Shown here in pieces: positions 22,793-32,300 of a DNA stretch of 53,889 nt (its first letter is position 1; each line of letters begins with the position of its first letter). This stretch comes from Paradesertivirga sp965650335 (GTDB lineage Bacteria > Bacteroidota > Bacteroidia > Sphingobacteriales > Sphingobacteriaceae), in contig CBFGOI010000020.1 in assembly GCA_965650335.1 (NCBI GenBank), positions 1 to 53,889 on the forward strand. Reading direction: 5' to 3'. Below the pieces are notes generated by a model. It was not told the origin of the DNA and did not search any database. It saw only the letters and a list, made by a program, of their open reading frames with translations. The position numbers and the translations under genes are program-made.

Positions 22793-23284
22793 CTAACTCG
22801 ATTTTCCAATTTTGGACTGGATATTGAGAATAAATTCATCTCTCGCCTCGTCATTTATGAAAACCCGATTAGGTATTATCAAAGCGGCAATATTATCAAC
22901 AAAAAGATAGATTGCGTTAGGACCGCTCTCCAAGCTTTTCACTCCACTCCATTTAATAGTAGATGTTGAATTTTCTCCTTCTTCGATAACTTCGTTATCT
23001 CCTATAATGTACTTTTTGTTTCCCAAGAAAACTCCCTTTTTACTTGGCAGATTGCTTGCTCGCACTAAGCTCCAGTATAGAAAGCCTAAGAAAATAGTAT
23101 TGAATAGGACAATTGACATTAAAATATCAAGCAAACTTACATCGATAACCTCTTCCTCTAAAAAAGGTATCGCTATCGACAGTAGGAGGCCAAAGACTAA
23201 TACTTTAGCCAGCCGCTTTTTTTTGAAGTAATACTTATTGAAATCCAAGTAATCTTTTCCTGTTATTTCGGTAGTTATCTCCAT
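22793..23284 (-). CDS. YcxB-like membrane protein
   Basis: About 163 residues from ATG at 23282-23284 (MEITTEITGKDYLDFNKYYFKKK); the open frame starting 12 codons earlier is less likely. Two membrane segments follow (VLVFGLLLSIAIPFL; LLDILMSIVLFNTIFLGFLYW). The C-terminal half is the YcxB-like domain: YIIGDNEVIEEGENSTSTIKWSGVKSLESGPNAIYLFVDNIAALIIPNRVF. Function is unknown. The gene is tightly bracketed by two near-identical direct REP-A copies (22719-22790 and 23383-23454). Confidence 0.85.
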   Translation of the reverse strand: MEITTEITGKDYLDFNKYYFKKKRLAKVLVFGLLLSIAIPFLEEEVIDVSLLDILMSIVLFNTIFLGFLYWSLVRASNLPSKKGVFLGNKKYIIGDNEVIEEGENSTSTIKWSGVKSLESGPNAIYLFVDNIAALIIPNRVFINDEARDEFILNIQSKIGKSS

Positions 23285-23382
23285 AAGACATGCAAGTTGT
23301 TTGACAAACGTTGTACGCATAAATCTAAGAAAAACTAATTAAACCACACGCCACACATGTTCGGCAGCGAATGTTGCATGTG

Positions 23383-23454
23383 GCAAGCCGGACGGAGTCC
23401 TGGTTTTCATAATAAAGATTTAAGTCGCCCTGCGGAAGACTTAAACCAGAGAGG
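23383..23454 (+). repeat. REP-A full copy
   Basis: Nearly identical over 70 bp to 22719-22790. Here the outer stem is perfect: CTGGTTT (23400-23406) and AAACCAG (23443-23449). It is followed by GTGCGCCAGCATGAG, the end of REP-B, and by a partial REP-C at 23490-23504, so all three families meet here just before the defence island. Confidence 0.75.
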
Positions 23455-23609
23455 TGCGCCAGCATGAGAAAACACCAATTACAGGTAACCATGTCGAACA
23501 GCAGGATTTGTAATCCTCTCTAGACTCTGCTCAATTCCATACTCAAACTTAAGCCAGGCGAGGGCTCAAAAAGGCTTGGGCTGCATTTTTGCGCCAAATG
23601 GGAGGCTCA

Positions 23610-25634
23610 TTATTCTTCTTTTAATTGCAAGGTTTCTGAATGAACTCGTTCTTCATCGAAAAAAAGAACATTGCCATCTTCATCATACACTACTCCATTT
23701 ATTTGTTTGTGACGTAGCCCTTCTTCAATAAGGAGTTTAACAGCTTCGAAATAGTCCTGCCTTGAACAATTAAGTTGTGTAATTACCTCCTTATCTATTC
23801 CTGGTTTCCAAGGTTGACTAGGCAACAGTTCATTGACCTTTAGAGCGAAGTCCATGTGAATTTTAGCTTTGATAGGTTTTGCCCTATTTCCCCTTGGTTG
23901 AACTTCATTAAAATCGATTGTACTCTCTTTCTTGAAGCGACCAATGCCTTTGATCTTCCACATCTTCGCCGCTATTTCATAAATTCCTAAAAGAGCACTC
24001 TCCTTGATTTTTTTCGTAATAACATTGAATGATCCTGTTTCAGATATTAATTGCCAGGTTTTCCTTAACTCTTCGTCACTATATTTGATGATATCTAAGG
24101 AAATAAGATCATTAACTGAAAAATTAAAGTTTCCAAAAATTCTGGACACCGTCAGAAAGCTCAGAATCTGTCGTCTGCTTTTTAGAAAATGCTCACTTCC
24201 AACATTGCCACTAGGTCTAACAGACTCCAAAAACGAATCAGTTATTTTAAGAAGGTAAGCAATTTTAGGCCATAGTTTTAAATCAGTAGTGACTGAGAAG
24301 ACTTTTTCATAAGACGTTTCTGATCTCATAAACTTGGACCTTAACCTTGTAGCTTGGGAGGGTGATTTTAATATCAAGTTAACGTAACCTGTTGCCAAAT
24401 ACAAAGGGCGAATTATTTTATCAGCAGGAAGACCTTGGTTTTTGTAATAATTAGTTCGCCGTTCGTAGTAAAAGTCGTTTAATTTTAAAATGTCTTCGAT
24501 ATCACGCTGTATTTTGTCGGTAGCATGTAGAGAAGCTAGTTCGACAGTTGTTTGATTATTTGTAGCCCGGATTATTGCATCACGTACTTCATTGTTTTGT
24601 GAAACTATTACTTTTACTAAAACAGACCGATGCTTATCGTCGATACCTCCAGAGTCAAAGTAACGGTATATGGATTCAGAAGTTTGTAAGCCATTTACTA
24701 TTTGTATATCCTGGATTTGGATAGATTTACCGATAACACTTGCTCCAGTTGCTAATATGGTAACTCCATTATTCAACCACCAGAAGTCTGGGGAATCTGA
24801 ATTAAGTAACGTCTCTTGTATATCCTCATTTACCCGATTTAAGCCCATAAAGTCTCTTACATTCGAGTCGAAAAGATACCTTCTTAGCTTTCCCTCGTCT
24901 TGAATGAAGTTGTAATAATCCTTCAATCTTACGAGTAATATATAAGTCTGCCCGCTCGATAAATCTTCAATAAAAGGAATTTCTAGAGAAAAGTTAGGAG
25001 CCTTTCTATAGAGCTCAATTAATTCTGTCGAACCGAAGAATGAAAACTCTGAGATACAACTTCCAAATGAATCCTTCGTGAGTTGTGTAATTTGGGTTGC
25101 TCTAGAAACAATTGACTCCCCTAATTCACTTGTATCACCCCTAGATGCGTAACAATAATTTATGGTGAATTGACTTAATCGTGGCGAAACTTTTCTGTAT
25201 GCGAACTTTAGGTTTTCCCTTGATTTGATTATTTCGTTGGAGTAATCTCCTGCCAAATCTTTGCTATCTATACTAAAGTCAAGTAATTCGACGATACTAG
25301 CTGCGATATTGTCTAAAGGTGATTGTTTGAAAGTGTCATGATGTTTACAGGTCAGTATCCAAACTTCTAGAACTGCACCCGACTTTGGCCAACTAAAGGT
25401 TTCTGGATCTAAAAGAAAATGTCCATTAATAATTATAAAGAATCCGTCTATCCCCCCATCGTTACGCCCATCAACACTCCCATGAAGTATCTCTTCTGAC
25501 GACAAATCGTAATCTTTTAAAACCTGTTCAAAGGCGAAATATTCAAATGCTTCATCCCTCTTTTCAGAAGGTAGCTTCAAACCAATTCTGTCATCCAATA
25601 TCCCGTCAATTAATACTTTGTCGTTTTTTGCCAT
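23610..25634 (-). CDS. AIPR-domain protein (abortive infection / phage resistance)
   Basis: 674 residues. The N-terminal region has a restriction-endonuclease-like stretch: NDGGIDGFFIIING (Asp 59/63), then VLEVWILTCKHHDTF, where Lys97 is preceded by Thr-Cys instead of the usual Gln/Glu-x. The AIPR domain begins near residue 250: LFDSNVRDFMGLNRVNEDIQETLL, DFWWLNNGVTILA, IQIVNGLQTSESIYRYF, ATNNQTTV. The C-terminal ~180 residues are helical. AIPR proteins are named for phage abortive infection and recur in defence islands; their mechanism is not settled. It lies 89 bp downstream of hamB on the same strand, so it may be a third component of that system or an independent defence gene. Confidence 0.88.
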   Translation of the reverse strand: MAKNDKVLIDGILDDRIGLKLPSEKRDEAFEYFAFEQVLKDYDLSSEEILHGSVDGRNDGGIDGFFIIINGHFLLDPETFSWPKSGAVLEVWILTCKHHDTFKQSPLDNIAASIVELLDFSIDSKDLAGDYSNEIIKSRENLKFAYRKVSPRLSQFTINYCYASRGDTSELGESIVSRATQITQLTKDSFGSCISEFSFFGSTELIELYRKAPNFSLEIPFIEDLSSGQTYILLVRLKDYYNFIQDEGKLRRYLFDSNVRDFMGLNRVNEDIQETLLNSDSPDFWWLNNGVTILATGASVIGKSIQIQDIQIVNGLQTSESIYRYFDSGGIDDKHRSVLVKVIVSQNNEVRDAIIRATNNQTTVELASLHATDKIQRDIEDILKLNDFYYERRTNYYKNQGLPADKIIRPLYLATGYVNLILKSPSQATRLRSKFMRSETSYEKVFSVTTDLKLWPKIAYLLKITDSFLESVRPSGNVGSEHFLKSRRQILSFLTVSRIFGNFNFSVNDLISLDIIKYSDEELRKTWQLISETGSFNVITKKIKESALLGIYEIAAKMWKIKGIGRFKKESTIDFNEVQPRGNRAKPIKAKIHMDFALKVNELLPSQPWKPGIDKEVITQLNCSRQDYFEAVKLLIEEGLRHKQINGVVYDEDGNVLFFDEERVHSETLQLKEE

Positions 25635-25723
25635 AGGTTTGAGTATGTATGTTTAGTGTATGTCATTAGTTAAACGAGCCGAACTTGTTAATATATTTTT
25701 CAGATACGTGGGAGTGGCTAGCG

Positions 25724-28066
25724 TTATAAATATCTTTCAATTAATTTGAAATTCTCTGGATTTTTTATGAAGTCTTTTATTGATTCTTTGAATTGAATTT
25801 CCGTTTCATCAACAGTCTTAATGTACTCACTCAATTGTTCGATTTCATCGAAACTGAACCCATACTTAATTAACCAAATTTCAGTTTCATTATTCGTCCC
25901 ATATTTTATATAATTACTTAATATTAAGGCTCTTGTATCTTGAGTTTTCTGAAAATATAATATAAATGTACTTGAGACAGGATCTTTGATAGAAAGGGAG
26001 ATCACCTTATCGATATAATCATATGTATCATAAATGACTTTGTCAAAGTCAATGTCTACAATACTTGTACTACGAGAAAATAAGGAGACACCACTTTTGA
26101 AACTTATATCAGGGAGTGTATTTGCGATACACGAATACCGTACTTTCTTTTCTCGTAATCTGAGATTATACTCTTTTAATGTTATTTCCTTATTTAAAAG
26201 TTGCCTTCGGAGTTGTCTTCGGAAGTCTTTTTCAGACAGAAAGGCATGTCGCAATGAGATTATCTCGGCGAACGACTTTCCTTGAATCTGCCAAAGAAGG
26301 ATTGGAATGGAGGCACTTAAAACACTTTTTTCGCCGTTTGAAAGATCTTGCCTTCTTAAATGCACTCTATAGATATTTTCAAATGCCTTTTTTAATCGTT
26401 TTCTTTCGGAATTCTTTAAAGTATAATATTGTCTGACAGTTAAAGGTAACATCTGCTGATTTAGAAAATGATCTAATACGAACTTTATATCCTCGTCTAT
26501 ATCAGAAGTTGTTATTCGCTGAATCTGAGTGTCTGTTAACTGCAATTCTGTATTAAATGTATCATTTCTAATAGCATCTATTATATCTGAAAAATCTTCA
26601 TTATTAGCGTCTGTTTGGATGTCCAAATTTGATACCTCGGATAATGCAGATTCTTTATTTAGCCGGTCAATGAATAATCCTTTATTTTTTCTTTCTATAA
26701 TAACATAACCGTAATCAAAAGAATTATTTTCTAAAGTTGTTCTTCCTGCCCTTCCAATTAAATTTTTAAGATTTAACGTTTTTTGATCTTCATTGCCATT
26801 GAATAAGAAATTATTTATCCAAACCACATCAAAAGGCATGTTGATTCCTTGAATAAGAGTTGATGTAGAAAAGCAAATTTTTGCATGTTTGCTATTTACA
26901 AATTCCTCAATAATTAGCCTCGCTTTTAAAGGAATCGAACCATGATGAATTACAATGCCTTTTTTCATTAAAAAGATCAAAAGGGATTTTTTTTCATTAT
27001 CGTTTTTAGTCCCAAAAAAATCCTCAAGCCTATTTATGTACTCTAAAGCATGTGGGTCAGTTATATCTCTGCAGAGTTCGATATAAGATGAATAGGCTTC
27101 AATAAAACTACCATCATAAATTTTAGACTTCGAAATAAAGACCAAGGCTGTTCCACCGCTCTCAATTACCTCTTTTATTATATTACCAGTTAAAGCTTTT
27201 CCATGAAGGTCATCTTGAAAAGGAGAAAAATACTTAAAAGAATTTTTGTAGTGTTCTATGTAAATCTTTCCAACTGTTTTTTGATTATATATCTCAGAGT
27301 CTATGTTATTAGTGATATTATGTTTTAAAAATTGAGCTTCAGGATTAATTATGAATGGGTGAGTAAATACCTTTTTAATATTATTCAATTTTTTATCTAT
27401 TCTCCTGACGAAAGAATCAAACTTCATTCCTCTTATCCCTTCTTCAGACAATTGAGCTTCATCGAGTAAGATCAATTCAATATTTAATTTATGAATATTC
27501 TTAAAAAGCTCTTCGCCTCTTTCAGGTGTAATTACAAATATTCGATTCTTTGTTCTTTTTGTGTTTACGATCTCTATGAATGGTAGGACTAATGTTTCGT
27601 TCGATACTAGATTTTTTATTTTAATTAGATATTCAGATAGCAGAGCTCTTGAGGGTATTACAATAATTATGTCACCTGCTGTTTCTTTTATTAATTCTTG
27701 AAACAGGTATGATTTGCCAGCACTTGTTGGAGCTGAAAATGAAAAGTTTGTATATCTTTTTATAGAGTTATAAGCATCTGCTTGCACAGGCGTAAAAGTG
27801 TGCCCTGTGTCTGCTACAATTGCTTCGGCATATGAGTTATAAATCGCTTCGATGAAAGAATTTGGCTCACCAATCTTATAAAACAAACCCATAAGAAACA
27901 TAAGCTTGGATTCATAATTCGTAAATATCTTTGCTTGATACTTTTTAAGGAATGATAAAGTTTCTAGATGATTCTGATTAATGGGTCCTTCTTTATGAAA
28001 GTCATATAGAATCCCTTCAATCAAATCACTGGTAAAATCAGAAGTGAACAAACTTTCGTTTAGCAT
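25724..28066 (-). CDS. hamB: Hachiman defence helicase HamB
   Basis: 780 residues, superfamily 2 Ski2-like helicase. Visible motifs: FTPVQADAYNSI (Q-like), SAPTSAGKSY (Walker A, 111-120), ILLDEAQLSEEG (motif II DEAQ, 202-205), ALVFISKSK, STSTLIQGINMPFDVVWINN (motifs IV/V), and NLIGRAGRTT (motif VI, near 437). The last ~280 residues are helical and family-specific. In Hachiman systems HamB works with the nuclease HamA against phages, sensing aberrant DNA ends and unleashing HamA. The start overlaps the hamA stop by 7 bp (ATGCTAA), which implies translational coupling. The gene is strongly AT-rich compared with its neighbours, consistent with acquisition by transfer. Confidence 0.85.
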   Translation of the reverse strand: MLNESLFTSDFTSDLIEGILYDFHKEGPINQNHLETLSFLKKYQAKIFTNYESKLMFLMGLFYKIGEPNSFIEAIYNSYAEAIVADTGHTFTPVQADAYNSIKRYTNFSFSAPTSAGKSYLFQELIKETAGDIIIVIPSRALLSEYLIKIKNLVSNETLVLPFIEIVNTKRTKNRIFVITPERGEELFKNIHKLNIELILLDEAQLSEEGIRGMKFDSFVRRIDKKLNNIKKVFTHPFIINPEAQFLKHNITNNIDSEIYNQKTVGKIYIEHYKNSFKYFSPFQDDLHGKALTGNIIKEVIESGGTALVFISKSKIYDGSFIEAYSSYIELCRDITDPHALEYINRLEDFFGTKNDNEKKSLLIFLMKKGIVIHHGSIPLKARLIIEEFVNSKHAKICFSTSTLIQGINMPFDVVWINNFLFNGNEDQKTLNLKNLIGRAGRTTLENNSFDYGYVIIERKNKGLFIDRLNKESALSEVSNLDIQTDANNEDFSDIIDAIRNDTFNTELQLTDTQIQRITTSDIDEDIKFVLDHFLNQQMLPLTVRQYYTLKNSERKRLKKAFENIYRVHLRRQDLSNGEKSVLSASIPILLWQIQGKSFAEIISLRHAFLSEKDFRRQLRRQLLNKEITLKEYNLRLREKKVRYSCIANTLPDISFKSGVSLFSRSTSIVDIDFDKVIYDTYDYIDKVISLSIKDPVSSTFILYFQKTQDTRALILSNYIKYGTNNETEIWLIKYGFSFDEIEQLSEYIKTVDETEIQFKESIKDFIKNPENFKLIERYL

Positions 28067-28758
28067 ATTTCAACTGCCACTAAATAAAGCTCTTTATGCT
28101 TAACAATTTCACATATTATATCGGAGTCCAAAGCATTATTAAAAATCGTTAAAATGTTATCTCCGTTAAAAGAAAATGCGGCCGTATAACCTTTATGTCC
28201 GTTTACTATATGTTTAATGGTATCATCCTCTAGGAATGGCTGTAGCCATAGTAATTCGCCATCGTCTTTATTATTAATAAAATCACCAATTTGATCTAAG
28301 GCTTTGGCTCTAGGTGTTCCTTCTAAACTAAATTTTGCTTCTCCGAAGATTAAGTATTTATTCGAGCTTACCGAGTGAAAATCAAAACCAGGATTACCGG
28401 AAATCTTTTCTTTTAATAACTCTGCCAAGGGTATTTTGACATGAGAGAATTCTGTTTCTAAAGCGTGAAGTGCTGAATATGAAACGATGTATTCTCCAAT
28501 ATCAACAGTAATGTTAGTTGTTACTTTAGAGATAATATCGGTTACTATTTTGTTTATAGTCTTTTCGGCATTATTCCTAAAGGTAATCTTGGATATCGCG
28601 TCTAAATTATTTATCCAGCTAGTGTTTGAAATATGTTGTTCGAATTCTTGAACAATCGGTTTAAAATCAGAAATCTTTATATGTATACAGTTAATTTCAC
28701 AGTCACATGAAGAAGACAAATCTCTAACATCTTTTTTGTCTATTACGCTTATCTTCAT
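28060..28758 (-). CDS. hamA: Hachiman defence nuclease HamA (DUF1837)
   Basis: 232 residues, the usual HamA length. The DUF1837 core reads DIGEYIVSYSALHALETEF (Glu89), IPLAELLKEKISGNPGFDFHS (Asp126) and LIFGEAKFSLEG (Glu140-x-Lys142), a PD-(D/E)XK nuclease arrangement, followed by ALDQIGDFINNKDDGELLWL. HamA is the effector nuclease held inactive by HamB. The order hamA-hamB with overlapping ends is the standard Hachiman layout. It is the first gene of the minus-strand defence set; a ~570-bp gene-free stretch lies upstream. The call rests on both the motif pattern and the helicase partner. Confidence 0.85.
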   Translation of the reverse strand: MKISVIDKKDVRDLSSSCDCEINCIHIKISDFKPIVQEFEQHISNTSWINNLDAISKITFRNNAEKTINKIVTDIISKVTTNITVDIGEYIVSYSALHALETEFSHVKIPLAELLKEKISGNPGFDFHSVSSNKYLIFGEAKFSLEGTPRAKALDQIGDFINNKDDGELLWLQPFLEDDTIKHIVNGHKGYTAAFSFNGDNILTIFNNALDSDIICEIVKHKELYLVAVEIC

Positions 28759-29326
28759 GTAGAATATCTTCTAGGGATATGGCATGCAGCCCTTAAAGAC
28801 AACTTTTTTATATTTCGTTTCATTATAATTGTTTCACAAGGGTTTAGAATGTGATATTAAGAAAAAATTTCAACAACTCAAACAATCTACATCAACTTTT
28901 GTATCAACCCTCCAAGCGTGTTGCGGAAGTGGTGGTCAAAGCTCTGTCCTTCCACCCTAAACCCGGCCGTAGTGGATACCGGCTATGCGCCCAATGCCTC
29001 GCGCAGGTATGAACAGAGGACGGGGCTACACTTCCATAGCAGCACCTTTCCACGTTCTTTAATTCCTCTTTATTTTCTACTTTTACAACCATTGTCACTT
29101 CATCATTTAGCGACATATCCTCCGCATATCCTAGCCGTGTTCCAGGCGTATCCTAGGCTACTTTAATGCGTGAAAAGGCGTGGTTAATTAGTCAACTGGA
29201 AATCCCTAGCTGTCGTGGATCCTCAGCACCACCCTTCGACGGGCTCAGGGTGACACCCACTGCACCCACCCCCTTTTTCAATTCCCCTCCCCAAATCCCC
29301 AAACATTTCCCTACCTTCATACACGT
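28759..29326. other. gene-free boundary between defence island and helicase gene
   Basis: The first ~150 bp are AT-rich and probably contain the hamA promoter. At ~28915-29045 the sequence turns abruptly GC-rich (CCAAGCGTGTTGCGGAAGTGG, CCCGGCCGTAGTGGATACC), with no recognisable product in any frame. At 29231-29253 it carries CACCCTTCGACGGGCTCAGG followed by GTG, an interspersed inverted repeat (CACCCT/AGGGTG) found in many unrelated bacteria. It probably marks an insertion scar. Confidence 0.4.
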
Positions 29327-32300
29327 ATGCAAATTCTCTCAAAATACAACGAGACCTTTCAAAAAGCCCTTCAACGATTAAATGAAAACCAGCTTAAGGC
29401 GGTAAACCGCATAGAGGGGCCGGTACTGGTAATTGCTGGTCCGGGGACAGGGAAAACACAAATACTTGCTGCCCGTATCGGGAAGATACTTTTAGATACT
29501 GATACGCAGCCTCATAATATACTTTGCCTTACCTATACCGATGCCGGGGCCGTGGCTATGCGCAAGCGGCTGTTTGACTTTATTGGTCCGGAGGCCTACC
29601 GGGTGAATATTTATACTTTCCATGCTTTTTGTAATGATATTATACAGGAGAACCTGGATTATTTCGGAAAGCTGGAACTGGATCCGATCTCTGACCTGGA
29701 GCGCATTGATTTATTCAGAAGGCTGGTAGACAGTTTCGGGAAGGATCATCCTTTAAAGCGTTTCCGCGGGGATGTGTATTACGAGATTGGCCGTTTGCAG
29801 GAACTGTTTTCTATTATGAAGCGGGAGGATTGGTCGGCGACCTATATTTCTGAGAAGATTGACGAGTTTAAGGATCTGGTAGAATGCTGTGAACCCGACT
29901 CGGCCTATTATAAAACTTATAAATACGCTAAGAAGTACTTAAATAAGGAGGCGGGTTCGCTAAAGCCGGCCTTTACTGAGCTGTGCGAAAAGCTCGAGCT
30001 GCTGCGTGCGGCGGTAAATGAGTATCCGCGTTACCAGAAAATGATGCAAGACGCCCACCGTTATGATTATGATGACATGATTATTTGGGTGCTGGATGCC
30101 TTTAAGGCGGATGAAAATTTTCTGCTGAATTACCAGGAGCGCTACCAGTATATTTTGGTGGATGAATACCAGGATACGAGCGGTGCGCAGAATGAGCTGA
30201 TTAGTTTATTGATTAGTTACTGGGAAACGCCGAATATTTTTGTTGTGGGCGATGATGATCAGTCGATTTTTCGTTTCCAGGGGGCCAACGTTCAGAACAT
30301 AGAGGATTATAACAGCAGGTATGCGAAGGATCTGTACCGTGTAATGCTGACAGATAATTACCGTTCGAGTCAGCATATATTGGACACGGCCCGGGTGCTT
30401 ATTGAACACAATACCGAACGGGTGAACCTGCCGGGACTGAGCAAGTTTTTGAATGCGAAGAATGAAGTGCATTTAGACAGCAAGGTGATTCCGGAGATAA
30501 AAGCTTATTCGAGCCAGTTTCATGAGTTTGCGGCGATAACTGCTGAGATTTCGCAACTGATTGAAAAGGGAACTGCGCCGGAAGAAATTGCGGTGATTTA
30601 TAAGGAGCATCGCTCGGGTTTGGAGCTGGCCAGGTATTTCCATCTGAAAGGCATCCCGATTAATACTAAGCGGAAGGTTAATATTCTGACTGAGCCTTTC
30701 GGACAAAAAATAGTGAACATTCTGCGCTATCTGGCGATTGAGAATGAGTTTCCGTTTAAGGGGGATGAGTTGCTGTTTAAGATCATGCATTATGATTTTT
30801 ACGAGATTGCGCCCATAGATGCTGCCAAGATTAGTGTGGAGGTTAGCGAGCACAACAAAAATCATAAAGACAAAACATCGATCCGTTCAAAGATTCAGCA
30901 GATAGCGCAAAAAACCGGACTGACCTTGTTTGATACCGAGAGCCATAAACAGATTAAACGCTTAAGCGAGGATCTGGAGTTCTGGATAAAGGAATCGAAT
31001 AACCTGACGATTCAGAACCTGTTCGAAAAGATTATGGTGCGTGGGGGAATTTTGGCCTACATTCTGAAATCGCCTGATAAAACCTGGCTGATGCAGGTGA
31101 TCTCCTCTCTGTTTAATTTCCTGAAAGAGGAAACTCGAAAAAAGCCGGATCTGGCGCTGAAGGATTTTATTACTTTATTGGATTTATTGGAAGAAAACGA
31201 TTTGTCGCTCGAGCTGCATCAAACTATTTTCCACCAGCAAGGGGTGAATTTCCTTACCTGCCATGGCTCTAAAGGTTTGGAGTTTGAGCATGTGTACCTG
31301 ATTGGCAGCACGAAAAATGTGTGGGAGAAGAAACGCAAAATGAGTTCGGGCTATAAATTACCGGATACGGTATTTTCTTCGCTGCCATCATCCAGCAACG
31401 AAGAAGAGTTGCGGCGCTTGTTTTATGTAGCAATTACCCGGGCGAAGAAGCATTTAACGATTTCTTTCCCCGAGCTGGATGCGAAAGGAAAGGATTTGGA
31501 GCCGACGGTATTTATCGGAGAGATTCTTTCGAAAACTGATCATGTTATTCAGCGGAGGGAAGTTGCTGAGGATATTCTGACGGATTTCTTCGTACTGCAG
31601 TTTACTGAAGATGATAAGCCATCTGTCGGTTTGATCGATAAAGAGTACATCACCAAACTATTGCAGAACTACTCTTTGAGCGTTACGCATTTGAACAATT
31701 ACCTGGATTGTCCGCTTAAATTCTATTTCCAGAACCTGATACAGGTGCCGAGCGGCAAGAACGAAACCATGACCTTTGGATCGGCGGTGCATTGGGCGCT
31801 GAACAAGCTGTTCCGCTCTTTGCAGGAGAACGATAACGAGTTTCATGGTTTGAATAAGTTTCTGGATGATTTTTACTGGTACATGAAACGCAACCGCGAA
31901 GCATTTACGGATGAGCAGTATAAGCGCAGAATTGAATATGGGGAAAAGATTCTTCCCGACTTTTACAATAAGTATTTAGATACCTGGGAGAAAGTTACCG
32001 TAACCGAATACGCCATTAAAAATGTGGAGGTTGATGGTGTGCCGATTAAAGGGGTGCTGGATAAGCTGGAGTTTAAAGGAAGCCAGGTAAATGTGGTGGA
32101 TTATAAAACCGGAAGCTTTGAGCGTGCGAAGTCGAAGTTTAAAGGTCCGGATGAGAAAAACCCGAACGGGGGCGATTACTGGAGACAGGCGGTGTTCTAT
32201 AAAATTTTGGTTGAAAACGACAGGCGGAAGAACTGGGAAGTGCTGAGTACAGAGTTTGATTTTATTGAGCCGGAAAAGAATGATTATCATAAACAGCCTG

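Noticed and set aside
28904..29166. Open frames on both strands between hamA and the helicase gene
   Set aside because: No family signature or initiation context on either strand.
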